From the NCBI RefSeq assembly GCF_002135435.1, contig NZ_NEGK01000001.1, positions 186,001 to 250,000 on the forward strand: a DNA stretch of 64,000 nucleotides, read 5' to 3'. Of the stretch, positions 53,610-62,955 are shown in pieces. The notes beneath the pieces were generated by a model that did not search any database, was not told where the DNA came from, and saw only the letters and a list, made by a program, of their open reading frames with translations. The DNA comes from Acinetobacter sp. ANC 3813. GTDB taxonomy: Bacteria; Pseudomonadota; Gammaproteobacteria; Pseudomonadales; Moraxellaceae. The position numbers were made by a program, and so were the translations under genes. Numbering within the stretch: position 1 is the stretch's first letter; the number at the start of each line of letters is the position of its first letter.

Positions 53610-54011
53610 TACTGCAGAGCCTTTATAGATAATTCGGCGCTCATCTTTTTCGTTGACTTGTATACAACGCAATAAGCTACCATTGATATCAATGATACAA
53701 AATTGCGAGATTTCCTCAAAATTTTGTATCTCGGTGATTCTAGCTGCAGGCCAATCCTGCCAATTCAACCCAGACCAATACTCATAATAGCAATGCAGGT
53801 CTTGTACCCGAATACAGGCGCTATGCCAAGAGTGTTTAGCATCCAAACTAGGATGGTGAAAAAACTCCAGCAGCATGCCGTTGCCTAAGCGCATGATCAT
53901 CCATTCAGAAGATTGATAGTGCACACTTAACCCCAGATACTGGTAAAACAGTGCAGTTTCCGAAAAATCTATAGCTGGTAAGTTGGCAGTAATTTGCCCA
54001 TCAAATTGCAT
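53601..54011 (-). CDS. Glyoxalase/bleomycin-resistance-like (VOC) protein
   Basis: 136 residues. The fold is suggested by IDFSETALFYQYLGLSVHYQ and LGNGMLLEFFHHP, as in small bleomycin-resistance-type VOC proteins; expected metal ligands are partly absent, so it may bind ligand without catalysis. The frame continues 22 codons upstream, but the ATG at 54011 has AGGAT before it. It starts 4 bases after the DUF4112 gene stop, indicating an operon. Function unknown. Confidence 0.7.
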   Translation of the reverse strand: MQFDGQITANLPAIDFSETALFYQYLGLSVHYQSSEWMIMRLGNGMLLEFFHHPSLDAKHSWHSACIRVQDLHCYYEYWSGLNWQDWPAARITEIQNFEEISQFCIIDINGSLLRCIQVNEKDERRIIYKGSAVQI

Positions 54012-54015
54012 GCTT

Positions 54016-54609
54016 TTATCCTGCTGCCATCGATTGATACCATTGCCAAAGCCACATGCCCCCAACCCACATCGCAAAGGCTAATAAGGCGATAAACATC
54101 AAGCCTAGCAGATCAGGCAAATGAATCCAGAACCATGCAACCACGGGATTACGCCAAAATGCAGAATTTTGCTGCTTCTTTTCGAGACTTTCGTGCAAAA
54201 ACGGGTGCACAACATGCGTTTCGCTATGAATATTGTATTCTGTACGGATATGTTCATGCACCACATCTAAGGCTTTTCGGCTTGGCCGGATAAAAATATC
54301 AAACACCGTACCCAATATAGGAATAAAGCCAACTACAGCGTCTGCCATTGCCATTCTAAGCACTGGACTGAGTTTTTCCTGCGGTACACCAATCTGTTTA
54401 GCTTTATAAATGGCATAGCAGGTCAGCACAAATCCAGCGGCATCACCCGCAATTGGAATGGTGCTTAAAGCCGCATCCGCCCCTACCCCTTGTTTGGTGA
54501 ACGGAATACGCACGACTGAATCCATCATATTGGCAAATTTAGCTAAATCCCGCTCTAAACGGATGACTTCCTGCTGCGATAGTTTTTTTTCTTGGGTTAT
54601 AAGCGCCAT
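54016..54609 (-). CDS. DUF4112 membrane protein
   Basis: 197 residues. DUF4112 is identified by IPIAGDAAGFVLTCYAIYKA and LRMAMADAVVGFIPILGTVFDI (about 50-110), which has two or three membrane helices; a charged linker and a final helix (about 170-190) follow. No function is known for the family. It precedes the VOC gene in a two-gene operon. GATTGATC-type ribosome context is weak. Confidence 0.85.
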   Translation of the reverse strand: MALITQEKKLSQQEVIRLERDLAKFANMMDSVVRIPFTKQGVGADAALSTIPIAGDAAGFVLTCYAIYKAKQIGVPQEKLSPVLRMAMADAVVGFIPILGTVFDIFIRPSRKALDVVHEHIRTEYNIHSETHVVHPFLHESLEKKQQNSAFWRNPVVAWFWIHLPDLLGLMFIALLAFAMWVGGMWLWQWYQSMAAG

Positions 54610-54722
54610 GATTGATCCAAAGCCATTTAATTTATTAAAGATAATGTATTTTCATCAGCCAAAGTAGTGTCATTTCATTAACTGAAAATTGTGCAGTTTT
54701 TTTTAAAATATTGGTACTAACC

Positions 54723-54768
54723 CATCAAACACTGGCATCCATATCCATATAGATGTCAGTGTTTGATG
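54723..54768. repeat. 17-bp inverted repeat between mgtE and the DUF4112 gene
   Basis: CATCAAACACTG and CAGTGTTTGATG pair perfectly and extend through GCATC/GATGT with one G-U pair. There is no T-run, so it may be a transcript-end stabiliser after mgtE or a protein site. Confidence 0.45.
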
Positions 54769-54804
54769 AAGTTAAGGACATATTAAAGGCTTTTATTTTC
54801 AACT

Positions 54805-56142
54805 TTAAAACAATAATTGTGAGGCAATGAAGAGATAAATCAACACCCCTGTCGCATCGCAAATTGAGGTAACTAAAGGCGCAGATGCGCTGGCTGGATC
54901 CATGCCAATCCGATTGAGGATAAAAGGCAAACTCATGCCGATTAAACAGCCCATCATGACAATGGTCATCATACTGAGCGCCAGAACCAAAGCGACCATT
55001 TCATCGCCGCGGTAATAGCCTAAAGCAGATACAGCGAACGCCATCGTAGCGCCTAAACACAGCGCGACCAAACTCTCGCGGCCAAGCAGCATAAACCAGT
55101 CTTTGAAATGCACATCACCGGTCGCCAAAGCCCGCACCATCAGCGTTGCAGATTGTGAGCCTGCATTACCGCCGCTGCCGACTAAAAGCGGGAGGAAAAA
55201 TACCAAGACAATATTGGCAGTAATAATATCTTCAAAATGCGCAATGCCTAGACCTGACAGCAAGCTGCCGAATACCAGAAACACCAGCCAATATACGCGG
55301 CGCTGATACAGTTTCAAAATAGGCCCTGTCTTTAGGCTTAGTTTGCTGTCCGCATTGACCGCGCCCACTTTCAGGAAGTCTTCCGTCGCTTCTTGGCTGG
55401 CAACATCCATGGCATCATCATAGGTTACAATTCCGACCATGGCCCCTTGCCGATCGATGATTGGCAAAGCCAGAAAGTCGTATCGAGCTATGGTTTTCGC
55501 GACTTCATCCTGATCAGTATCGACAAAAGCCGAGACCAAATGGGTCACCATGATTTCTGCAATATTCTGTTCTTCTTTGGCCAATACCAGCTGCTTTAAA
55601 GACACCACGCCTAATAATTTGCGTTCATCATCTAAAACATAAGCAAAATAAATACTTTCTGTATCGGGCGCTTCCAGACGCAGCATGCTGATTGCATCTT
55701 TAACCGATAATTCTGGCTTTAAAGTCGCATACTCTGAACGCATAATCGCGCCCGCTGTGCCCTCAACATAGGAAGACAATAGACGGATATCTTCGCGCTC
55801 CGCCTGAGCCAATGCTGGAAGCAAAGCATCCTGTTGTTCGGGGTTGAGGCTTTTAAATAAATCGGCGCGTTTATCGGATGACATTTCACCGACAATTTCC
55901 GCAAGGGTTTGACGCGGCAGCAGATTGGCAAACTTCATCTGCGTTTCGGGAGATAAATATGAAAAAACATAGCCGCGGTCTGGCAAATGCTGCAGTAAAA
56001 TTTGACTGTTTTCTACAGGCAGCTGACTCAGAATGTCGGCTAAATCTGCAGCGCGGAAAGTTTTCACTGAATCTAATGCAAGCTGCATATTTTGATTTTT
56101 CAGTGCATCATTTAAAAGATATAAAAAATTATTTAGGCCCAT
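54805..56142 (-). CDS. mgtE: MgtE-family magnesium transporter
   Basis: Inner-membrane Mg2+ channel of 445 residues. The N-terminal superhelical domain (about 20-130) precedes two CBS domains (about 135-255, ending VGIVTYDDAMDVASQEATEDF), which close the pore when cytoplasmic Mg2+ is high; five membrane helices follow, with LPLLVGSGGNAGSQSATLMVRALA (pore motif) and DATGVLIYLFIASQLLF. No leader riboswitch was recognised upstream. Confidence 0.94.
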   Translation of the reverse strand: MGLNNFLYLLNDALKNQNMQLALDSVKTFRAADLADILSQLPVENSQILLQHLPDRGYVFSYLSPETQMKFANLLPRQTLAEIVGEMSSDKRADLFKSLNPEQQDALLPALAQAEREDIRLLSSYVEGTAGAIMRSEYATLKPELSVKDAISMLRLEAPDTESIYFAYVLDDERKLLGVVSLKQLVLAKEEQNIAEIMVTHLVSAFVDTDQDEVAKTIARYDFLALPIIDRQGAMVGIVTYDDAMDVASQEATEDFLKVGAVNADSKLSLKTGPILKLYQRRVYWLVFLVFGSLLSGLGIAHFEDIITANIVLVFFLPLLVGSGGNAGSQSATLMVRALATGDVHFKDWFMLLGRESLVALCLGATMAFAVSALGYYRGDEMVALVLALSMMTIVMMGCLIGMSLPFILNRIGMDPASASAPLVTSICDATGVLIYLFIASQLLF

Positions 56143-56340
56143 CTAAGCCCCCTGTTCTATGATCCTGCACAGCAACAAGGGATTCATGCACTCTTTTTAT
56201 TTTATGGAATGCACAGCCCCGTCATCCTGTACAAGATGAATTTCGCAATTTAAAAATATGAATGAATGACAACTTTGCCTGTCCATTTAGAAAATAAATC
56301 CTCATTAAACCGCTTATACGGCGCGCAAATACTACAAATT

Positions 56341-56371
56341 TTTTGCATCAAGCTCAACGCCTGATGCAAAA
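56341..56371. repeat. 10-bp inverted repeat after the RND gene
   Basis: TTTTGCATCA and TGATGCAAAA pair around 11 bases, 20 bases beyond the RND permease stop. It is a possible weak terminator, without a T-run. Confidence 0.4.
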
Positions 56372-56390
56372 CTATAACAAGCCAAGTGCA

Positions 56391-59300
56391 TTAAGCTTTT
56401 TGCTTCTGTTTAAAGATACTGCGAATCAAAACGTACATAAACGGAATAAAGATCAGTACCAGTACTGTGCCAAAAATCACACCGCCTAATACGCTGACAC
56501 CAATTTCCTGACGGCTGGCTGCACCCGCGCCAAGAGCAATAACCAAAGGAATAACACCTGCGCCAAAAGCCAATGAAGTCATAAGAATAGGCCTTAACCG
56601 CAGTGCTGCACCTTCCAAAGCTGATTCAACCACGCTTTGACCTTTATCTTGCGCCAGCGATGCAAACTCCACAATCAGAATTGCATTCTTACACGACAGG
56701 CCTATGGTGGTCAGCAATGCGATCTGGAAATAAATATCGTTTGGAAAACCCGCAAAATAACTGAAAATAATATTGCCGCCGATCCCTAAGGGTATTGCGC
56801 TCATCACGGCCGTTGGAATGCTCCAGCTTTCATATAATGCAGCAAGGCATAAAAAGATAAAGCCAATCGAAATCAGATAAAGCCAAATGGCCTGATTGCT
56901 GGATTTCTGCTCTTCGTAAGACAGTCCACTCCACGCTACATCAATACCTGATTCCTGATCCGCCAAGCGCTGCACATCTTTCATCGCCTGGCCAGTACTG
57001 ACATTCTTCGCTGTATCTGCTTCCATCTGCAGTGCGGTATAGCCCATAAAGCGATTCACCACTTCCGGACCGCCCGTCCAATCCACAGTAGAAAACTGAT
57101 TGAACGGAATCATCTGGTTTTGATCATTGCGCACATGCCAGTATTGCAAATCTTCAGGCTTTGAACGGAACGCTGCATCGCCTTGCATCATCACCCGCTT
57201 GATTCGGCCGCGGTCAATAAAGTCATTGATATAACTGCCGCCCCATGCAGCTGACAGCGTGCTGTTCACCGCTGTCGGATTTAAACCGGCAGCCATTGCC
57301 ATTTTTTGATCGACATTGACTTTGAGTTCGGCTTTATCGGGATTGGATTTTTTATCCAGATTTTCAAAACTGCTGTACTGAGCTGAATGCGACTTCAAGG
57401 CCTTGAATTTGTCTTCTAAATATTCACGGCCTTTGCCGTCCATATCTCGAATCCAAAACTCAAGGCCATCTGTTTGGCCAAGTCCGCTCACGGAAGACGG
57501 CATATTGATATTGATCTGCGCATTCGGATTTTTCTTAAAATATCGTGTCGCGCGCTCGCGGATTGCCTGCGCAGAATTGTCTTGCCCAGTCCGTTCATCC
57601 CAATGCTTCAGTGCAATAAAACCCTGACCTAAGTTTTGCCCCGTACCAGAGAAATTACGGCCATAGCGGATCATCACCAGATTCACATTGTCTTTTTCAT
57701 GCTCCAGAAAGTACTGGCGGATAGCCTCACCCACTTCTTTGCTTTTAGACATCGGCGCACCATCCTGCAGTTTAAACTGCACAGACAATATGCCTTGGTC
57801 TTCGCTGGGAATAAAACTGGTCGGAAGCGCACGGTAAAACAATCCAAATACAGCAATCAGCGCGGCAAACAGCACCAAGCACACTGCTTTATTTTGAATC
57901 GTCAGCTGCGATAACTTTAAATAGCGATGCTTTAAAGCATCCAGTTTTTCATTAAACCACTCTGCCCAGCGTGCAGGCTGCGGATTGGGCTTAAGAATAA
58001 TCGCGCACAGCGCAGGTGTTAAAATAAGCGCAACCAGCAATGATAGCCCCATTGCCGCGACTAAAGTAATGGAAAACTGCCGATAGATAACGCCTGTAGA
58101 ACCGCCAAAAAATGCCATCGGAATAAATACGGCAGTCAACACCAAAGTAATACCAATCAAGGCACTGCTGATTTCATGCATGGACTCGATAGATGCCTGT
58201 TTAGCTGTAAGCTGCTGTTCATGCATCAGCCGCTCTACATTTTCTACGACGACGATGGCATCATCCACCAGAAGGCCAATGGCCAATACCAGCGCAAACA
58301 GCGTTAAGGTATTGATGGTCATACCCGCTGCATACAAAATAGCCAGCGTGCCTAAAATTACTACAGGCACCGTAATGGCTGGAATGAGTGTCGCACGCCA
58401 ATTTTGTAAAAACAGGAACATCACAATAACAACCAGCGCAACCGCTTCAAAGAGCGTTTTCACTACTTCTTTAATGGATTCCTGCACAAAAGGCGTATTG
58501 TCCCGCGGATAAACAATCTTATAGCCGTCTGGCAGCTGCGCAGATAAATGATCAACTTCCTGCTGAATTAAAGCCGATGTTTCCAGCGCATTGGCGCTTG
58601 AAGCCAGAGAAATGCCCATCCCCGCAGAGGGATAACCGTTAATGCTGTTAAAGGACTGATAATTCTCTGCCCCCAATTCCACTCGGGCCACATCTTTTAA
58701 ATAGACAAAACTGCCATCGCGGGCAGATTTCACAATAATATTTTCAAATTCTTCTGGTGTTTTTAAACGTGAGCCTGATGTGACTTTGGCATTCAGATAC
58801 TGGTCTTGCGCTACTGGCAAATCCCCGACTGCGCCGGCTGCCACTTGCGCATTCTGCGATTCTACCGCGCTGCGGATATCACTTGGCATTAATCCATATT
58901 GCTTCAGCAGCAGTGGATTCAGCCAAATCCGCATTGCATATTGTGAACCAAAGACATCGACCTCACCAATACCTTCAATACGGGCAATATCCTGTTCCAA
59001 ATGCGTCATCATATAGTCAGAAAGTTCAATATTTGAACTCTTGCCTGTCGAATCATACAGTCCTATGACCATATGGGTATCGCCCAGTGATTTATAGACA
59101 TTCACGCCTTGGCGCTGCACATCATCCGGCAAACGGTTAACCACCCCATTGATGGCATTCTGCACCTGTACTTGAGCAGTATCTGGATCAGTGCCATTTT
59201 CAAAACTGATGCTGATGCGGCTGCGCCCAGAAGAATCACTGCTGGAACTGAAATACAGCAAGTGATCAATGCCCTTAATCTGCTGTTCCAGCACCTGAGT

Positions 59301-59486
59301 GACACTTTCTTCCACCGTTTCTGCCGACGCGCCTGTATATGTAGCGCTGACATTAATTTTAGGCGGTGCGATATCGGGATAACGCTCTACAGGCAAATTT
59401 AAAACGGCAAACAGCCCTACCGCCATGACAATAATGGCCAGTACGCCTGCAAAAATAGGTCGATGGATAAAGAACTTAGACAGCAT
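56391..59486 (-). CDS. RND efflux transporter permease subunit (AdeB/AcrB type)
   Basis: Proton-driven tripartite drug efflux pump inner-membrane subunit; 1031 residues, full length for HAE1 pumps. Twelve helices in two repeats, the proton-relay aspartates D408 and D409 in AIGLLVDDAIVVVEN, the start MLSKFFIHRPIFAGVLAIIV, and RFMGYTALQMEADTAKN in the porter domain. No membrane-fusion protein or outer-membrane channel gene is adjacent, so it must share or lack partners. It resembles AdeB-type Acinetobacter pumps; the drug range is not inferable. Confidence 0.93.
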   Translation of the reverse strand: MLSKFFIHRPIFAGVLAIIVMAVGLFAVLNLPVERYPDIAPPKINVSATYTGASAETVEESVTQVLEQQIKGIDHLLYFSSSSDSSGRSRISISFENGTDPDTAQVQVQNAINGVVNRLPDDVQRQGVNVYKSLGDTHMVIGLYDSTGKSSNIELSDYMMTHLEQDIARIEGIGEVDVFGSQYAMRIWLNPLLLKQYGLMPSDIRSAVESQNAQVAAGAVGDLPVAQDQYLNAKVTSGSRLKTPEEFENIIVKSARDGSFVYLKDVARVELGAENYQSFNSINGYPSAGMGISLASSANALETSALIQQEVDHLSAQLPDGYKIVYPRDNTPFVQESIKEVVKTLFEAVALVVIVMFLFLQNWRATLIPAITVPVVILGTLAILYAAGMTINTLTLFALVLAIGLLVDDAIVVVENVERLMHEQQLTAKQASIESMHEISSALIGITLVLTAVFIPMAFFGGSTGVIYRQFSITLVAAMGLSLLVALILTPALCAIILKPNPQPARWAEWFNEKLDALKHRYLKLSQLTIQNKAVCLVLFAALIAVFGLFYRALPTSFIPSEDQGILSVQFKLQDGAPMSKSKEVGEAIRQYFLEHEKDNVNLVMIRYGRNFSGTGQNLGQGFIALKHWDERTGQDNSAQAIRERATRYFKKNPNAQININMPSSVSGLGQTDGLEFWIRDMDGKGREYLEDKFKALKSHSAQYSSFENLDKKSNPDKAELKVNVDQKMAMAAGLNPTAVNSTLSAAWGGSYINDFIDRGRIKRVMMQGDAAFRSKPEDLQYWHVRNDQNQMIPFNQFSTVDWTGGPEVVNRFMGYTALQMEADTAKNVSTGQAMKDVQRLADQESGIDVAWSGLSYEEQKSSNQAIWLYLISIGFIFLCLAALYESWSIPTAVMSAIPLGIGGNIIFSYFAGFPNDIYFQIALLTTIGLSCKNAILIVEFASLAQDKGQSVVESALEGAALRLRPILMTSLAFGAGVIPLVIALGAGAASRQEIGVSVLGGVIFGTVLVLIFIPFMYVLIRSIFKQKQKA

Positions 59487-59662
59487 CAGGCTGATTCACT
59501 CGTCATATGGATTGTTATTTAAAACACTGAAGATTAATAACAAATAATTATGGATAATCAGTGACTAAAGTAAAAAAAACAACCCTCTTCTACACAAAAC
59601 CTCGAAATCAGCAGCAATGTGGAGAAACTGTGAAGATCACCTGTTTCTACTGTCCGTGTATT

Positions 59663-59953
59663 TTACTCAGGAAAAATGACAAGAAATGTTTCTTCATACG
59701 GCAAATGGCTACTTAAAAACTGATTTTCAGGTGTTGCAGATGTGAGATTTTGATTAAATACCGTTGGGCGTAGTAGCACATTGCCATCATGCAAAGCCGT
59801 AATTTTATAAGCACCCAGCTGTATGCTTTGAAATCCTGCAGCTTGATGCATCCTAGCTGGAACTGGATCTAAAGTATTGGCTAAAGAGAACCCTGACAGC
59901 GCCGCCATCGCCATCGCCATCGCCATCGCCATCGCCATGCAATTTTTTTCCAT
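59663..59953 (-). pseudogene. N-terminal remnant of an MBL-fold metallo-hydrolase
   Basis: A 96-residue frame begins MEKNC, followed by (MA)n and LSGFSLANT (a signal peptide), and runs into AGFQSIQLGAYKITALHDGN and LSSHLPYEETFLVIFPE, which match the first 100 residues of secreted metallo-beta-lactamase-fold hydrolases. The frame stops at 59663, before any H-x-H-x-D-H motif, and none follows in the next 150 bases or in the RND region. The start at 59953 has AAAAGGCAAAG upstream. It is probably a gene truncated by deletion; an expressed short exported peptide is possible. Confidence 0.65.
59904..59939 (-). repeat. GCCATC hexanucleotide tandem repeat in a signal peptide
   Basis: Five perfect GCCATC units (59904-59933) plus an imperfect sixth (GCCATG) encode an alternating Met-Ala run in the signal peptide of the truncated hydrolase. 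Changes in copy number would lengthen or shorten the signal without shifting frame. Confidence 0.75.
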
Positions 59954-60175
59954 TCTTTGCCTTTTATGCACGATATGAATATCTATTATGTTTTATTCAT
60001 TATTAGAATTTTGCGGCACAATTCTGCCTGAAAATCAGCCATCTTTTTAGCATTAAATCTTTAGATCCCAGCTTTTTATATTTTTTGATCAGCATTTTTT
60101 TATAATTTCAAAGCATTTTCAGAAATCTTTCAGATTCGGAACTTAAAATAAACGAAAAATCTGAACAATTTAAAT

Positions 60176-60550
60176 ATGAACGAGACATCCCCCTTTAAAG
60201 GTAAAACAGGCGCTAAGCGTGTATTGAATGCCACTCAGTATTCATTATCTGGCTTTAAATCCGCGTTTCAAAATGAAGCGGCTTTTCGTCAAATCACATT
60301 CATCAATCTCATCCTTATTCCAGCCACATTCTTTTTAGATGTCAGCCGGACAGAACAAGCCCTAATGATTGCGGTTTGCCTGCTGGCGCTGATCGTAGAA
60401 TTATTCAATTCCGCAATTGAAGCAGTAGTTGACCGCGTTTCTTTAGAACGGCATCCCTTGTCTAAAAATGCCAAAGATATGGGCAGCGCTGCACAATTTG
60501 TTACTATGAGCATTATTGCAATCGTTTGGGCTTTAATTTTATGGCCTTAA
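60176..60550 (+). CDS. dgkA: Diacylglycerol kinase
   Basis: Small integral membrane kinase (124 aa, three helices) that phosphorylates diacylglycerol, recycling it to phosphatidate during envelope turnover. KSAFQNEAAFRQITFINL, ELFNSAIEAVVDRVS and KDMGSAAQFVTM carry the conserved E and D metal and catalytic residues. The short N-terminal KGKTGAKRVLNATQYS is usual. No clear ribosome site is seen upstream of the ATG. Confidence 0.94.
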   Translation: MNETSPFKGKTGAKRVLNATQYSLSGFKSAFQNEAAFRQITFINLILIPATFFLDVSRTEQALMIAVCLLALIVELFNSAIEAVVDRVSLERHPLSKNAKDMGSAAQFVTMSIIAIVWALILWP

Positions 60551-60669
60551 TTGATTGGCTTCCCTTAATTTTACAGCAAAAATGTACAGTTCTTTGCTGA
60601 ATTTTTAGCACATAAATTTAATGTTCCGAATCATACTTCGCCTTTAAATTTGCACCAATTTTCAAATAC

Positions 60670-60697
60670 AAAAAACCCAGCTTTCGCTGGGTTTTTT
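60670..60697 (-). terminator. Terminator of aceA
   Basis: ACCCAGC and GCTGGGT with A- and T-runs around TTTC, 19 bases after the aceA stop. Also lies beyond the end of dgkA and may serve it. Confidence 0.85.
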
Positions 60698-60715
60698 GTT
60701 GAATCAGTTCAGTGC

Positions 60716-62320
60716 TTAGTGAGCAGAGAATTGGTTCATTGTGTTTTTAGCATCATCGTGCGCTTTAAGAGCGTTGTCACCAGAGAAGATTTCTTTGTGA
60801 TCATCACCGATGTCAGAACCAGCCATTGCTTGGTGTTTAACACAAGCGATTGTGCCGCGGATTTCTTTACGTTGAACGCCAGCTACATAAGCAAGCATAC
60901 CTTGGTCGCCGAAGTAACCTTGAGCAAGCTCGTGAGTAGAAAGAGCAGCTGTGTGGTAAGTCGGAAGTGTGATCAAGTGATGGAACACGCCCGCTTCACG
61001 AGAAGCATCTGCTTGGAATGTACGTACTTTTTCGTCAGCGTCAGCAGCCAATTCAGTCGCATCGTACTCAGCGCTCATTAGTTTAGCGCGGTCGTAAGCA
61101 GAAACGTCTTTACCTTCAGCAACCCAACGGTCATAAGACTGTTGACGGAAGTTTAAAGTCCAGTTGAATGAAGGCGAGTTGTTGTAAACAAGCTTAGCAT
61201 TTGGAACTGTTTCTTTAACACGGTTAACCATGTGAGCGATTTCTTCAACGTTTGGCGTTGCAGTTTCGATCCAAAGAAGGTCAGCGCCGTTTTGAAGGCT
61301 AGATACACAGTCAAGTACAACGCGGTCGATTTGCGTGTCTGGACGGAATTGGTATAGGCCAGAAGCAAGACGTTTTGGACGGTGTAGTTTACCGTTACGC
61401 TTGATTAGGATTTCGTCTTCTTGAGCATCAGCAATGTCAATTTCAACAGTATCTAGGAAACCGATGTATTGAGAAGCGATGTCGCCTGGCTCTTTAACCA
61501 CTGGGATTTTTTGAGTCAAGTCAGCGCCTTCAGAGTCAGTACGCGCAACGATGATACCGTCGTCAAGGCCCATTTCTAAGAATGCATAGCGAAGTGCATG
61601 GATTTTAGAGATGAAGTCTTCGTGTGGAACTGTAACTTTACCAGCTTGGTGACCGCATTGTTTAGCGTCAGATACTTGGTTTTCGATTTGAAGTGCGCAA
61701 GCGCCAGCTTCAATCATTTTCTTAGCAAGTAAGTAAGTCGCTTCTTCGTTACCGAAACCAGCATCGATGTCCGCAATAATTGGCACAACGTGAGTTTGGA
61801 AACCGTCGATTTGAGCAGTGATTTCAGCAGCTTTAGCAGTATCGCCAGCTTCGTTTGCTTTTTTAAGCGCACGGAACAAGTCGTTTAATTCTTTTGCATC
61901 CGCTTGGCGAAGGAAAGTGTAGATTTCTTCGATCAATGCAGGTACTGAAGTTTTTTCGTGCATAGATTGGTCAGGAAGCGGACCGAATTCTGAACGAAGC
62001 GCAGCAACCATCCAGCCAGAAAGGTAGATGTAGCGGCGGTCAGTTGTACCGAAGTATTTTTTGTTCGCAATCATTTTTTGTTGTGCGATGAAACCGTGCC
62101 AGCAGCCCAAAGACTGAGTGTATTGGCTAGAGTCAGCATCATAAGCTGCCATATCACGACGCATAATTGCAGCTGTGTATTTAGCAATATCTAAACCAGT
62201 TTTGAAACGGTTTTGCATTTGCATACGCGCAGCATCTTCAGGACTGATGTCTGCCCAAGTGCTGCCGAATTTTGCTTTTAATTCGCGGATTGCATCAATC
62301 GCTGTTTGGTATGTAGTCAT
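60716..62320 (-). CDS. aceA: Isocitrate lyase, long form
   Basis: Splits isocitrate to glyoxylate and succinate in the glyoxylate shunt, needed for growth on acetate and acetyl-CoA-yielding compounds. 534 residues, the longer pseudomonad/Acinetobacter type. The active-site loop is seen as SDAKQCGHQAGKVTVP, with IVARTDSEGADLTQ, ADIDAGFGNEEATY and SYDRWVAEGKDV. It relates functionally to the acetoacetyl-CoA-producing operon at 17.9-21.8 kb. Divergent from a LysR gene across 635 bases. Confidence 0.96.
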   Translation of the reverse strand: MTTYQTAIDAIRELKAKFGSTWADISPEDAARMQMQNRFKTGLDIAKYTAAIMRRDMAAYDADSSQYTQSLGCWHGFIAQQKMIANKKYFGTTDRRYIYLSGWMVAALRSEFGPLPDQSMHEKTSVPALIEEIYTFLRQADAKELNDLFRALKKANEAGDTAKAAEITAQIDGFQTHVVPIIADIDAGFGNEEATYLLAKKMIEAGACALQIENQVSDAKQCGHQAGKVTVPHEDFISKIHALRYAFLEMGLDDGIIVARTDSEGADLTQKIPVVKEPGDIASQYIGFLDTVEIDIADAQEDEILIKRNGKLHRPKRLASGLYQFRPDTQIDRVVLDCVSSLQNGADLLWIETATPNVEEIAHMVNRVKETVPNAKLVYNNSPSFNWTLNFRQQSYDRWVAEGKDVSAYDRAKLMSAEYDATELAADADEKVRTFQADASREAGVFHHLITLPTYHTAALSTHELAQGYFGDQGMLAYVAGVQRKEIRGTIACVKHQAMAGSDIGDDHKEIFSGDNALKAHDDAKNTMNQFSAH

Positions 62321-62955
62321 GATATTTTCCTGTATATAATATTAGGATTTTTCTGCAGCGCGGCTAAAATCAACCCTCAATGATTTGTTCAGATTTACAG
62401 CACATCGCTTCGATGAACTTAGAGTAGATTGAGCGGAATAATTAATCCAATATCCTGCATTAATTTTCGGTATTTATTTAAAAAATGGGTAGATCAAAGT
62501 CTAATTATATTTTAACCAAAACAATATATAACTATGATTTTTATAAAAATAATATTATAAGTAAACGATACTTTTCGACTATATTTTATGCATTAGACTT
62601 AAGTCTGGTCAGTTCAAAAAAGCGCTTGCATCTTCCCAATAAATAGAAAATTGACCCAAATGACAGCACCTTTACACATAATTGCAAAGTTTATTTTTCA
62701 ATCATGATGTTGCACTTTTTATACTTTGGTACAGTCCCTCAAGCTAAAGGGCTCTGCCTTTTATACAATCATATGTATGCTTTAGCCTTAAACCAATCAA
62801 ATCTACAAGCACCATTTTATTGTTGCAAAAGGCGCTCAGCACAGCCTATTGCGGCTGGAGCGCTAAGGCCTTTTTTTCATCACTTTATTACACAAGCCGT
62901 GTGGCTTATGGCATAATCAAAACAATTTCATGATTTTATTTTCGGTATTTATTTT
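62321..62955. other. Intergenic region between aceA and a LysR gene
   Basis: 635 bases with no credible protein gene; the 70-codon frame at 62704-62916 lacks a ribosome site and contains the terminator below. A TTGACC (62651-62656) with weak -10 sequences follows aceA's own promoter area. Confidence 0.45.
62827..62877 (+). terminator. Isolated terminator-like hairpin upstream of the LysR gene
   Basis: GCGCTC pairs with GAGCGC and CAGCC with GGCTG (four-base bulge on one side), followed by AAGGCC and seven T. It points rightward and no gene precedes it, which suggests a short transcript, or attenuation of the LysR mRNA. Confidence 0.5.

Noticed and set aside
62704..62916. 70-codon frame upstream of the LysR gene
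   Set aside because: No ribosome site and it runs through the terminator-like hairpin; composition is not gene-like.
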